From: an uncultured Eggerthellaceae bacterium
GTDB lineage: Bacteria; Actinomycetota; Coriobacteriia; Coriobacteriales; Eggerthellaceae
Direction of reading: 5' to 3'
Length of the DNA: 64,000 nt
Assembly: GCA_934617065.1 (NCBI GenBank)
Contig: CAKTTY010000002.1
Coordinates: 1 to 64,000, forward strand
Shown here: piece by piece, positions 1 through 8,449 of the stretch
Layout of the letters: each line of letters starts with the position of its first letter
Position numbering within the stretch: the first letter of the stretch is position 1
The notes under the pieces: generated by a model
What the model was told of the DNA's origin: nothing
The model's database searches: none
Seen by the model: the letters and a program-made list of their open reading frames with translations, nothing else
Program-made: the position numbers and the translations under genes

Positions 1-80
1 GCTGGATGAGCCCGAACGAGTACCGCAGGAGCCTGGGCTACGTCTAGTGAGCGGTCCAGGAAATTGTCCGCATCCCCATT
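1..80 (+). mobile_element. Right end of an IS3-family insertion sequence (partial)
   Basis: The first bases encode the end of an IS3-type transposase. They are followed by a terminal-inverted-repeat-like stretch at about 54-77 (gtccaggaaattgtccgc). IS3-family elements typically end in a short imperfect inverted repeat just after the orfB stop codon. The left end lies outside the window, so neither the target duplication nor completeness can be checked. Family assignment is by recognition only. Confidence 0.5.
3..47 (+). CDS. IS3-family transposase (OrfB), C-terminal 14 codons only
   Basis: The frame beginning at base 3 reads WMSPNEYRRSLGYV and then a stop. The MSPxEYRRSLG pattern is typical of the very C-terminus of IS3-family rve-type integrase-core transposases, which catalyse cut-and-copy transposition with a DDE active site. 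Only the tail is inside the window, so intactness of the catalytic domain is unknown. Confidence 0.55.
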   Translation, partial: WMSPNEYRRSLGYV

Positions 81-204
81 TTGGTCAAAATCGGGAACAA
101 TTTGCCCTTCCAGCGGGGTTTTCCCGAGGTTTGGGCCTGCTCGGCAGTCCCTAATCGAAAAAATGATGCAAAAAAGTTCTAATTTTTGTTTTGGAGGATG
201 TTCG

Positions 205-2103
205 GTGACCGAAGAATCGAGCGAGGGAGCAATGGATGCTGCCCGTGCGGCGCTGAAAAAGCATTTCGGCTATGATGGCTTTCGCCCTGGTCAGGAAACG
301 CTGGTGGAAGCCGTGCTTTCCGGGCGTGATTGCCTGGGCGTGATGCCGACGGGTGCGGGCAAGTCGATTTGCTACCAAATACCAGGTGTGGTGTTGCCGG
401 GCTTGACCCTGGTAGTGTCGCCCTTGGTTTCCCTTATGGGCGACCAGGTACGTGCCTTGCTTGACGCTGGTGTGCATGGCTCGTATTTGAACTCTACGCT
501 CACCCCTGGTCAGCAAGGTACCGTGATGCGCCGTGCGTTGACGGGTACCTATGACATCATGTATGTAGCTCCCGAACGGTTGGCCGATCCTCGATTCATC
601 GAATTTGCCTCTCAGGCAAATATTCCCCTAATCGCTATCGATGAAGCCCATTGCGTTTCGCAGTGGGGGCAGGATTTTCGCCCTGCCTACCTGGGAATAG
701 GCGAATTTATCGACGCCCTGCCGAAGCGCCCCATTGTTGCGGCGCTTACGGCAACGGCAACAGAGAAGGTTCGCGAAGACATCGTTTCGCTGTTGGGCTT
801 GCACGAACCCGCTACCGTGGTTACCGGGTTTGATCGCCCCAACCTTCACTTTGCTGTTGAGCAGCTTCCCTCAAAGCGCAAGCTGGCGCGTATTGTTGCG
901 TACGCTTTGAATCATCCGCAAGACTCGGGCATTGTGTATTGCTCCACGCGCAAAGACGTCGAAAAGGTGCATGAGACATTGGTGGAAGCCGGCGTGAAAG
1001 CGGTTCGCTACCATGCGGGCCTTTCGGTTCAGGAGCGCACCGATTCGCAACAGGCGTTTGTGCTGGATGACGCCCCCATCATGGTGGCTACCAATGCGTT
1101 TGGCATGGGCATCGACAAATCGAATGTGCGCTACGTTATCCACCACAATATGCCTGGTTCGTTGGAGGCGTATTACCAGGAAGCGGGTCGTGCTGGTCGC
1201 GACGGCGAGTCGTCGGAGTGTTTGCTGCTTTGGAACGACGGCGATATTGGCACGTGCCGATTCTTTATCGAGCAAGAAGTGGAAAATGAGGCCCTTACGC
1301 CCGAAGAGCGCGAATTGGTGCGTGCCTCCCAGCGTCGCTTGCTGGCTGCCGTGACAGGCTACTGTCTTACTACGCGCTGTTTGCGCGGTCATATCCTGGA
1401 TTATTTTGGGGACGAATCTGCTGCGGAGTGTGGCAATTGCTCCAATTGCGAGGGGTCGTATCAAGCGCTGGATGTAACCTTGCAGGCTCGCGCCGTCATG
1501 CGCTGCGTTCAGGAATTGCGCGGTCGTTTCGGTAAATCCGTGGTGGCTGATGTGCTGCATGGTTCCAGAAGCCAGCGCATTTTCGAGTTCGGCCTGGAAA
1601 GCTCGCGCACTTATGGCACCTTGCCCGATGACTCGGCAGCAAGAATCAAGGAAATCATTGAAATCTTGGCAAGCGAAGGTTATCTGCAGATAGGGGAGGG
1701 GCGCTATCCCCTCGTCGGCTTGGGCGTTCGCGCCCGCGAAGCTGCGGTGCCTGAATTCTCGCTTGCCATGAAGCGTCCACCTGAGCGCATAACGCGTTTG
1801 AAGGGCGCCGAAGGGGCGAGCGCGGCCTTTGGCGCGGCCGGCTCCGATGCGCCGAAAAAGGCGAAGGCTGCAGAAGGCCTTGATCCGATGGATGCTGAAT
1901 TGTTCGAGCGTCTGCGCGCTTTGCGCAAGCGCATAGCAACCGAAGCCACCGTGCCTCCCTACGTGGTGTTCTCGGATGCGGCTTTGCGTGCCATGTGCCT
2001 TGCTCGCCCGAAGGACGAAGCCCAATTCCTGGATGTTCAGGGCGTTGGGCAGAAGAAGCTCGAGCGGTATGGCGAAGAGTTCCTACGCGAAATCAACGCC
2101 TAG
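205..2103 (+). CDS. recQ: ATP-dependent DNA helicase RecQ
   Basis: 3'-5' superfamily 2 DNA helicase acting in recombinational repair and replication-fork processing. The 632-residue protein has Walker A (PTGAGKS, about 48-54), a DEAH box in AIDEAHCVSQWGQDFRP near 150, helicase motif VI (QEAGRAGRDG), and a zinc-binding RQC region with cysteines in CLRGHILDYF...CGNCSNC. A C-terminal HRDC domain ends in the QGVGQKKLERYGEEFL segment. Length fits the family (about 600). GTG at 205 was chosen because GGAGG lies 7 bases upstream (193-197). The frame is open back to 64, and an internal ATG at 232 is also possible. It is followed by about 400 bases without a convincing gene. Confidence 0.95.
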   Translation: MTEESSEGAMDAARAALKKHFGYDGFRPGQETLVEAVLSGRDCLGVMPTGAGKSICYQIPGVVLPGLTLVVSPLVSLMGDQVRALLDAGVHGSYLNSTLTPGQQGTVMRRALTGTYDIMYVAPERLADPRFIEFASQANIPLIAIDEAHCVSQWGQDFRPAYLGIGEFIDALPKRPIVAALTATATEKVREDIVSLLGLHEPATVVTGFDRPNLHFAVEQLPSKRKLARIVAYALNHPQDSGIVYCSTRKDVEKVHETLVEAGVKAVRYHAGLSVQERTDSQQAFVLDDAPIMVATNAFGMGIDKSNVRYVIHHNMPGSLEAYYQEAGRAGRDGESSECLLLWNDGDIGTCRFFIEQEVENEALTPEERELVRASQRRLLAAVTGYCLTTRCLRGHILDYFGDESAAECGNCSNCEGSYQALDVTLQARAVMRCVQELRGRFGKSVVADVLHGSRSQRIFEFGLESSRTYGTLPDDSAARIKEIIEILASEGYLQIGEGRYPLVGLGVRAREAAVPEFSLAMKRPPERITRLKGAEGASAAFGAAGSDAPKKAKAAEGLDPMDAELFERLRALRKRIATEATVPPYVVFSDAALRAMCLARPKDEAQFLDVQGVGQKKLERYGEEFLREINA

Positions 2104-2510
2104 CAAGGGGGCTGTTGGTAGTGGCTGCTGGTGGTGGCCTGCTGATAGTGCTTGTCGCTTTGCGTTTGCGCTTCAGGAGGCGGTGTATGCTGTCGCCCTC
2201 GAGGGAACGCGTTGTTTGATTTGAGGGAGAGGTGGCGTAACCGCTAGGTTTGAGCGGGTGTGCTCATGCCCTGAGGCGAGGCGTCTGTTTAGCGGATCTT
2301 GGAGTGGTATGGGGCAGACGGCCATCCGAATGTGCACCACCGAAGCTATCAGCTGTTTGCCCCCGACTGCGAAGGACCGCACGCCGTTGGCTTGCCCGCG
2401 GATGCGAATGGGAGAGGTTGACACCCTGTTCTAGTTACAAAACGCGTATCATTGAACGGTTATGTCTTTTGGCATAACCGTTTTCGTTTACGACAAGAAA
2501 GGCAGCTTGC
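2104..2510. other. Intergenic region between recQ and the first NSS gene
   Basis: No convincing gene. A weak GTG-started frame at 2121-2219 would encode a 32-residue peptide with a hydrophobic segment (GLLIVLVALRL) followed by arginines. It has only a G-run (2105-2111) as ribosome-binding site and is not called. A TTGACA occurs at 2418-2423 but lacks a -10 at the right distance. A perfect hairpin follows (separate entry). Confidence 0.5.
2455..2482 (+). terminator. Perfect 10-bp hairpin upstream of the first NSS gene
   Basis: AACGGTTATG (2455-2464) pairs exactly with CATAACCGTT (2473-2482) across an 8-base loop and is followed by TTCGTTT. It lies 28 bases before the NSS start codon. It could be a terminator for read-through from recQ, an attenuator, or an operator. 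The T-tract is imperfect, so the role is uncertain. Confidence 0.45.
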
Positions 2511-3941
2511 ATGGCCAGCCAGAACACTACCGACAACACGGGCTCTTCCGTAGACGGGCAAGGGCGCGAAGGTTTCTCTAGCCGTTTGGGCTTTCTGCTT
2601 ATCAGCGCAGGCTGCGCTATCGGTTTGGGCAACATCTGGCGCTTCCCCTACATCACAGGACAATACGGCGGTGCCGCGTTCGTTCTGATGATCCTGCTCT
2701 TCCTGGTGGTACTCGGCGTCCCGCTGCTGGTGATGGAATTTTCCGTAGGGCGCGCAAGCCATCGCTCGACGGCGCGAAGCTTCAATGCCCTGGAGCCGCG
2801 TGGCTCAAAGTGGCATTGGTTCAAGTGGTTTACCCTTGTTGGTAACTACGTGCTGATGATGTTTTACACCAGCGTTTGCGGTTGGATGGTTGCCTACCTG
2901 TTCAAAACCGGCATAGGAACCTTTGACGGAACGCATGATATTCCCACTGTTTTTTCTTCCATGATCGGCGACCCGATTGAAATGGCGGGATGGATGCTGC
3001 TGGTAACGCTGGTCGGTTTCGCGATCTGCGCAGCTGGTGTGCAGAAGGGCGTAGAGCGCATCACCAAGGTGATGATGGCCGCCCTGTTTGTTTTGATGGC
3101 TGTCCTTTGCGTTCATTCGTGTCTTCTTGAAGGCGGCCAGGAGGGTTTGGAATTCTACCTGCTACCCAATTTCGACAACCTCTTCAACAATCCAAACGCC
3201 AGTTTCGCGGAAATCCTGTATGCCGCAATGAGCCAGGCGTTCTTTATGCTTTCTGTTGGCATTGGTGGCATGTCCATCTTCGGTAGCTATATCGGACGTG
3301 ACAACAAGCTTACGGGCGAAGCGGTGCGCATTGCGGGTATGGATACCTTGGTCGCCATCATGGCGGGTCTTATCATCTTCCCCGCATGCTTCGCTTATGG
3401 CGTTGCGCCTGATGCTGGCCCCGACCTGGTGTTTCTTACCTTGCCTGCTGTGTTTGAGCAAATGCCGCTCGGCCAGCTGTGGGGAACGATATTCTTCCTG
3501 TGCATGGCCTTCGCGGCGCTTTCAACCGTTATCGCGGTGTTTGAGAATATCCTGCGTTTTTCGATGGATCAGTGGGATATCACGCGCAAGCGAGCAGTTG
3601 CCATCAACGGGCCTTTGCTGGCATTGCTTTCCCTGCCGTGCGTCTTGGGCTTTTCCGCGTGGTCGGGCATGCAGATTCCCGGCATCGGCGATATCCAGTC
3701 GTTGGAAGACTTCTTGGTTTCCAACAACTTCCTGGTGTTGGGCGCTTTGGTATTCGCCCTGTTCTGCACCCGCCGTTCCGGCTGGGGTTGGAAGAACTTC
3801 CTTGCTGAGGCCAACGAGGGCGAGGGCATGGCGTATCCGAAATTCCTGTACGTTTGGACTCGTTACGGTGTGCCGCTGCTGATCATCATTATTTTCGTAG
3901 CGGGATGGGTGCCCAAAATCACTTTCTGGCTGAACATGTAG
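2511..3941 (+). CDS. Sodium-dependent amino-acid symporter, NSS family (copy 1)
   Basis: 476-residue polytopic membrane protein of the neurotransmitter:sodium symporter (LeuT-fold) family. The hallmark TM1 segment AGCAIGLGNIWRFPY carries the unwound helix that binds Na+ and substrate, followed by GGAAFVLMILLFLVVLGVPLLVMEF (TM2). Family members of this length use the Na+ gradient to import amino acids; tryptophan or tyrosine substrates are common, but the substrate cannot be read here. AGAAAGG is upstream of the ATG. The next gene is a close paralogue in the same orientation, suggesting a local duplication. Confidence 0.9.
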   Translation: MASQNTTDNTGSSVDGQGREGFSSRLGFLLISAGCAIGLGNIWRFPYITGQYGGAAFVLMILLFLVVLGVPLLVMEFSVGRASHRSTARSFNALEPRGSKWHWFKWFTLVGNYVLMMFYTSVCGWMVAYLFKTGIGTFDGTHDIPTVFSSMIGDPIEMAGWMLLVTLVGFAICAAGVQKGVERITKVMMAALFVLMAVLCVHSCLLEGGQEGLEFYLLPNFDNLFNNPNASFAEILYAAMSQAFFMLSVGIGGMSIFGSYIGRDNKLTGEAVRIAGMDTLVAIMAGLIIFPACFAYGVAPDAGPDLVFLTLPAVFEQMPLGQLWGTIFFLCMAFAALSTVIAVFENILRFSMDQWDITRKRAVAINGPLLALLSLPCVLGFSAWSGMQIPGIGDIQSLEDFLVSNNFLVLGALVFALFCTRRSGWGWKNFLAEANEGEGMAYPKFLYVWTRYGVPLLIIIIFVAGWVPKITFWLNM

Positions 3942-3981
3942 CGAGTCGTTCTGCTTTTGTCCGTCGAGACTATTCGGCGGT

Positions 3982-4005
3982 TTGAACTCTTGCCTTGGAG
4001 TTCAA
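3982..4005 (+). promoter_or_regulatory. Inverted repeat between the two NSS genes
   Basis: TTGAACTC (3982-3989) and GAGTTCAA (3998-4005) are perfectly complementary with an 8-base spacer, and a second register (CTCTTG/CAAGAG) overlaps it. It lies in the 111-base gap between the two symporter genes, so it may be an intercistronic processing or regulatory hairpin. It has no T-tract. Confidence 0.35.
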
Positions 4006-4052
4006 GAGCGTATACTTCGAACATTGCAATTGAAAGCAGAGGAGAAACTGCT

Positions 4053-5462
4053 GTGGCAGATAAAGAAATCGTAGACGAAGGGCGTGAGAAGTTCTCAAGC
4101 CGCCTTGGGTTCATTCTTATCAGCGCTGGTTGCGCTATCGGCTTGGGCAACATCTGGCGCTTCCCCTACATCACAGGCGAATACGGCGGTGCGGCATTCG
4201 TCCTCCTCATCCTGTTTTTCCTGGTGGTGCTTGGCGTGCCGCTGCTGGTGATGGAGTTTGCCATGGGTCGCGCCAGCTACCGTTCGCTAGCGCGTAGCTA
4301 TGAGGCTCTGGAGCCGCAGGGTTCGAAGTGGCATCGCTTCAAGTGGCTTGGCTTGGTTGGCTGCTATCTGCTCATGATGTTCTACACCGTGGTGTGTGGC
4401 TGGACCATTGCCTACTTTGTGAAGGCGGCAATGGGCACGTTTGACGGCACGGAAGATGTCACGATGGTGTTCGGGTCGATGCTCGGTAACCCTATGGAGC
4501 TCACGGGCTGGATGCTTTTGGTTGCCGTTATCGGTTTTGGCGTGTGTGCCATGGGCGTGCAGAAGGGTGTCGAGCGCATCACCAAGGTGATGATGGCGGC
4601 GCTGTTCGTTATCATGGCTCTTCTGTGCGTGCACTCCCTTACGTTGGAAGGTGGCCAGGCTGGATTGGAGTTCTACCTGCTGCCCAACTTCGACAACCTC
4701 TTCAACAACCCCAATGCCAGCTTCCCCCAAATTGTCTACGCTGCTATGAGCCAGGCCATGTTCATGCTCTCAATCGGCGTTGGCTCCATGTCTATTTTCG
4801 GCAGCTACGTGACGCGCGATAGGAAGCTCACGGGCGAAGCGGTGAACGTTGCCCTGCTTGATGCCTTGGTTGCCATCATGGCGGGCCTTATCATCTTCCC
4901 CGCATGCTTCGCTTATGGCATCAGCCCTGATGCTGGCCCTGGTTTGGTGTTCCTTACGTTGCCTACGGTATTCGAGCAGATGCCTTTGGGCCATTTGTGG
5001 TGCACGCTGTTCTTCCTCTTCGTTGCGGCGGCGGCGCTTTCTTCGGTCATTGCCGTGTTTGAGGCAATTCTTCGCTTCACCATGGATCAGTGGGATATTT
5101 CCCGCAGGCGTGCAGTGGCAATCAATGCGCCTATTTTGGCGCTGCTTTCCCTGCCGTGCGTATTTGGCTACAACATCTGGTCGGATTTCCTGGTGCCGGG
5201 CATCGGCGATGTGCAGTCGTTGGAAGACTTTATCCTTTCCAACAACATCCTGCCCATTGGTTGTTTACTGTTCGTGCTGTTCTGTACCACCAAGCGCGGC
5301 TGGGGTTGGGATAAATTCATGGCAGAAGCTGATCGAGGCGAGGGTATTGCATTCCCGAAGTGGACACGCTTATGGGTGAAGTATGGTGTGCCTGCGCTGA
5401 TCCTCATCGTGTTTTTCACGGGTTGGGCGCCCACTATGCAAACTTGGCTCGGTTTGGCGTAG
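4053..5462 (+). CDS. Sodium-dependent amino-acid symporter, NSS family (copy 2)
   Basis: 469-residue paralogue of the preceding gene, alignable end to end with long identical blocks such as AGCAIGLGNIWRFPYITG, GVQKGVERITKVMMAALFV and LPNFDNLFNNPNASF. GTG at 4053 was chosen because AGAGGAGA (4038-4045) lies just upstream and it places the conserved SSRLGF start about as in copy 1. The frame is open back to a TTG at 3957, but that region holds the inverted repeat. Differences cluster in the periplasmic loop after TM3 and at the C-terminus, which could reflect different substrates (inference). Strong hairpins follow. Confidence 0.9.
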   Translation: MADKEIVDEGREKFSSRLGFILISAGCAIGLGNIWRFPYITGEYGGAAFVLLILFFLVVLGVPLLVMEFAMGRASYRSLARSYEALEPQGSKWHRFKWLGLVGCYLLMMFYTVVCGWTIAYFVKAAMGTFDGTEDVTMVFGSMLGNPMELTGWMLLVAVIGFGVCAMGVQKGVERITKVMMAALFVIMALLCVHSLTLEGGQAGLEFYLLPNFDNLFNNPNASFPQIVYAAMSQAMFMLSIGVGSMSIFGSYVTRDRKLTGEAVNVALLDALVAIMAGLIIFPACFAYGISPDAGPGLVFLTLPTVFEQMPLGHLWCTLFFLFVAAAALSSVIAVFEAILRFTMDQWDISRRRAVAINAPILALLSLPCVFGYNIWSDFLVPGIGDVQSLEDFILSNNILPIGCLLFVLFCTTKRGWGWDKFMAEADRGEGIAFPKWTRLWVKYGVPALILIVFFTGWAPTMQTWLGLA

Positions 5463-5486
5463 CTGAACTCTTCGCACAATTTAGTC

Positions 5487-5515
5487 AGGCTCGGCATCAT
5501 TGTGCCGAGCCTTTA
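5487..5515 (+). terminator. Intrinsic terminator after NSS copy 2
   Basis: AGGCTCGGCA (5487-5496) and TGCCGAGCCT (5503-5512) form a perfect 10-bp stem with a 6-base loop and a short TTT. Confidence 0.75.
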
Positions 5516-5520
5516 GCGTA

Positions 5521-5560
5521 GGACCCGGAATGGTAGCTCGTTCCGGGTCCGTTTGCATTT
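5521..5560. terminator. Second GC-rich hairpin between NSS and usp
   Basis: GGACCCGGAA (5521-5530) pairs with TTCCGGGTCC (5541-5550), followed by GTTTGCATTT. With the previous hairpin it separates the convergent NSS and usp genes and may work in either direction. Confidence 0.6.
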
Positions 5561-5720
5561 GGCTTGCTTAAGTTTGGGCTGCTCGCTGAGGGCTGATTTC
5601 CCCATAACCCTCATTGAAGCCTAAAACGAGAAAGAGCAGCGAGATTGCTCTCGCCGCCCTTTCTCGCGGAATATGCTAGATGCCGCTGCCCATGAATAGG
5701 CTTTGCGGATAAGCGATTTC

Positions 5721-6197
5721 CTACTTAACCACCAGTACGGGAATTTCGGCGGAGCGAAGCACGCCGTAGCTGACTGAGCCGATTGCGCCTCGGATAGCAC
5801 CCAGTCCTCGTGAACCCATAACGATAAGGTCGCAATCGTAGTGCTTGGCCGTTTCGATGATGGTTTCGATGGTGTAGATGCCGAAGACCACTTCTGCGGT
5901 AAGGGTGCCGGGGAAGCCTTCAACCACATCGGCGATGGTTTCCTGCAGTTCTTTGTCCTGTTCGGCATTGCGCTCTTCGACTACTTTGGCAAAATCGCCC
6001 TTGGCTACAACCGAAACGCCCATGCCGAATCCGGTTTGATTGATGCTGCTGTATACCAGGTCTTGCGGTGGAGCAACAACCTCAACTACATGGATTGTGG
6101 CCTCGGGATTTTCGCTAGCCATGTTAATGGCTTCTTTAAGTGCATTGTTTGCGTGCTCGGAATTGTCGTACGGCACGAGGATGTTTTTGAACCCCAT
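5721..6197 (-). CDS. Universal stress protein (UspA family)
   Basis: 158-residue single-domain Usp. It starts MGFKNILVPYDNSEHA, where the conserved Asp sits at the end of beta-1. It carries the ATP-binding signature G-2x-G-9x-G-S in MGSRGLGAIRGAIGSVSYG and ends in the usual IPVLVVK strand. Such proteins bind ATP or AMP and help survival under stress; the specific role is unknown. It is monocistronic and convergent with the NSS pair. A palindrome GAACGCGTTC lies about 60 bases upstream of the start (6258-6267). Confidence 0.9.
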   Translation of the reverse strand: MGFKNILVPYDNSEHANNALKEAINMASENPEATIHVVEVVAPPQDLVYSSINQTGFGMGVSVVAKGDFAKVVEERNAEQDKELQETIADVVEGFPGTLTAEVVFGIYTIETIIETAKHYDCDLIVMGSRGLGAIRGAIGSVSYGVLRSAEIPVLVVK

Positions 6198-6257
6198 GTA
6201 AATCGCCCCCTCAGGCTCTGTTATTGCCTTTGATTATACGCCTTTTCTTCTATTAAT

Positions 6258-6267
6258 GAACGCGTTC
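6258..6267 (-). promoter_or_regulatory. GAACGCGTTC palindrome upstream of usp
   Basis: A perfect 10-bp palindrome in an A/T context (TAATGAACGCGTTCAGTAAT). It resembles the GAACAYGTTC sites at 28676, 30712 and 32877, which argues for a shared regulator, but the central dinucleotide differs. Confidence 0.35.
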
Positions 6268-6748
6268 AGTAATCTTGATCAGCTAATTTGCGTGAAGATG
6301 TGGCGTAACCTTCTTTACGAAATGTGAAACTGACATGATTTAATTGCTTTAGCGCTCTACTGTGGTAAAGTACCACCAACGGAAACGTTGTTCCCCCTTA
6401 GTCGCTGGCAGCCGATACGCCAGATGTTTGGGTCGCGGATGCAGCGGCGTTCACCTGAATGGCGGATTGTTGCAGCATTCGCCCGAACGGCGAATGCCAC
6501 TGGGCCCTAACTGTAATCATATAGTGCGCCCGATATGTCTGGCATTGGTTGCCGCGATGGTCTCAGGGGGAATGCTTCCGTAAAATGCCTGTAAAGATGC
6601 CAAGCGCCAAGCGCGGGGAAGCAGCAAGCAGGCATAATAAATAGGTTGACAACAATATGCTTTGCTTGCAGGCAAAGGCGCTTGGAGCTTTTCTTCCAAC
6701 GCGTTATGCAAGCGCTCAGGAATAGCATGTGTTTAGGGAAGAAGGAAT
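6268..6748. other. Long leader/intergenic region before the histidine operon
   Basis: About 480 bases without a credible gene. A perfect 9-bp hairpin GCATTCGCC-cgaac-GGCGAATGC sits at 6475-6497. A TTGACA is at 6646-6651, about 98 bases before the hisZG start, but no good -10 follows at 16-18 bases. No T-box motif and no histidine-rich leader peptide was found. The G/C-rich hairpin and length suggest a structured 5' leader, but no known riboswitch class is recognised. Confidence 0.4.
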
Positions 6749-8446
6749 ATGAACTACATCACTCCCGTTGGTTTTCGTGATGTGATGAGCGATGAGGCGC
6801 TTGTCCGCGAAGATCTTACGGCTCGGGTCCGTGCCTGCTTTGCGCAGAAAGGGTATCGTCCCGTAGAAACACCCACGTTGGAAGTGCTCGATGTGATGGA
6901 GGCCGGTGGCCACGTGCCCGAGGCCCCGTTCAAATTCTTCGATTCTCATGGCGATCTTCTGGCTATGCGCCCCGACGTTACCATGCAGATTGCCCGTATG
7001 TGCGCAACGCGCGGAGTGACTCAGGACCAGCCATTGCGCCTGCGCTACACCCAGCGTGTGTTCCGTGAAAAGACGGCAGAGGCCGCTGCCCGCGAATTAA
7101 CGCAATGTGGCGCTGAATGCATTGGCGCCGCAGGGAGCGAAGCCGATGTCGAATTGGTCTCGCTGCTTGCTTCCGCCCTTTCCGAATGCGGTCTGGAAAC
7201 GTTTACCATCGCCCTGGGTTCGGCAGGCGTTCTGCGTGATTTGCTTGATGCCAGCGGCGCTTCGGATCAGTGGAAAACTGCCGTTATGCAGGCGTACCAC
7301 ACCTCTAATTTCGTGTACTTGGAAGAACTTGTTGCTGCTGCCGAGCGCGCCGCCAATGGCGGCTCGAACGAAGCGGAAGACAAATCCCGCTTCAAGTTGG
7401 CCGACCCCGCCATCGCCAATCCCGGTCGTGTGGTCCCCGCCATTGCCCGTGCCATCTTCTCTCTTTCCCGCTTGCGTGGCGGAAAGGCCGAGCTTGCGCA
7501 GGTGCGTGCAATGCTCGAACCGTTGGGCTGCGCTCGCGGCATCAGCGAGTTGGAAGGCGTGTACAACGCTCTGATCGAATCGGGCTTGGAGGGCAAGGTC
7601 CTTATCGATTTTTCGGTAATGAGCTCGTTCGACTATTACACGGGCCTGGTGTTTGAAGCGTACGCTCCCGGCCTGGGCTCGCCTTTGGGTGGTGGCGGCC
7701 GCTATGACAACCTGCTTGCCCAGTACGGCGCCGAAAAGGTTCCCGCTGCAGGCTTTGCATTCTATCTGGAGCAGGTAATGGCGGCGTTGGAGTCTTCCGA
7801 GGCAACGCGTCCCTTGCGCATTGCCGTGCCGAAGGGTTCGCTGAAAGACGATGCTATTGCAACGCTTGAAGCGGCGGGGCTCGACGTAACGGGCTTGGCC
7901 GATGCCGGCCGTACGCTGATGCTGCGCAATGGCGACGTGGAGTACTTGTTCGTGCGTCCTACCGATGCGCCGGTGTTTGTTGCGCTGGGTGCTGCTGATT
8001 GCGGTATTTGTGGCGAGGACTCCCTTATCGAAGCGTCGCCCGACGTTGTCGAACTCGCCGACCTGAAGTTCGGAGGCTGCCGTTTCGTGGTGGCAGAATC
8101 GGCTGGCACTACCGAGACGGTGGAAAGCCGCTATCGCAAGCTGGGGTCTATTCGCGTTGCCACGAAGTATCCCAACATCACCCGTTCCTACTATGCCAAG
8201 ATGGGCATGCCCGTTGAAATCGTGAAGCTCCACGGAAACATCGAGCTTGCCCCCATCACCGGCATGGCCGAACGCATCATCGACATCACCGCAACGGGTA
8301 CTACGCTTCGCGAGAATAACCTGGTGGTAGTGGACGACGTTCTTGCTTCCACCGCTCGTTTCTTTGCCAACCCGTGCTCGTATCGTACTAATCCGCGTGT
8401 TGGCCAGCTTGCCGACGTGCTCTATTCCCAGACGAAGGAGAACTAA
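6749..8446 (+). CDS. hisZG: HisZ-HisG fusion: ATP phosphoribosyltransferase with its regulatory subunit
   Basis: First enzyme of histidine synthesis, condensing ATP and PRPP to phosphoribosyl-ATP. Residues about 1-345 are a HisZ domain, a HisRS-like paralogue without aminoacylation activity (YITPVGFRDVMSDEA, FFDSHGDLLAMRPDVTMQIAR, GGGGRYDNLLAQYG). Residues about 354-565 are a complete short-form HisG (RIAVPKGSLKDDAI, then DVVELADLKFGG and VVVDDVLASTARFFANP). Short HisG normally needs a separate HisZ to form a hetero-octamer; here the two are one chain of 565 residues. The ATG at 6749 follows GGGAAGAAGG. hisD begins 3 bases after the stop. Confidence 0.9.
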   Translation: MNYITPVGFRDVMSDEALVREDLTARVRACFAQKGYRPVETPTLEVLDVMEAGGHVPEAPFKFFDSHGDLLAMRPDVTMQIARMCATRGVTQDQPLRLRYTQRVFREKTAEAAARELTQCGAECIGAAGSEADVELVSLLASALSECGLETFTIALGSAGVLRDLLDASGASDQWKTAVMQAYHTSNFVYLEELVAAAERAANGGSNEAEDKSRFKLADPAIANPGRVVPAIARAIFSLSRLRGGKAELAQVRAMLEPLGCARGISELEGVYNALIESGLEGKVLIDFSVMSSFDYYTGLVFEAYAPGLGSPLGGGGRYDNLLAQYGAEKVPAAGFAFYLEQVMAALESSEATRPLRIAVPKGSLKDDAIATLEAAGLDVTGLADAGRTLMLRNGDVEYLFVRPTDAPVFVALGAADCGICGEDSLIEASPDVVELADLKFGGCRFVVAESAGTTETVESRYRKLGSIRVATKYPNITRSYYAKMGMPVEIVKLHGNIELAPITGMAERIIDITATGTTLRENNLVVVDDVLASTARFFANPCSYRTNPRVGQLADVLYSQTKEN

Positions 8447-8449
8447 ACC

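Noticed and set aside
2121..2219. 32-residue Arg-rich membrane peptide after recQ
   Set aside because: Start and ribosome-binding site are poor and the hydrophobic segment is short; kept only as a remark.
2418..2452. TTGACA...TATCAT as a promoter for the first NSS gene
   Set aside because: Spacing is 23 bases, too long for a normal sigma-70 promoter.
6646..6674. TTGACA at 6646 as the his promoter
   Set aside because: No acceptable -10 at 16-18 bases downstream.
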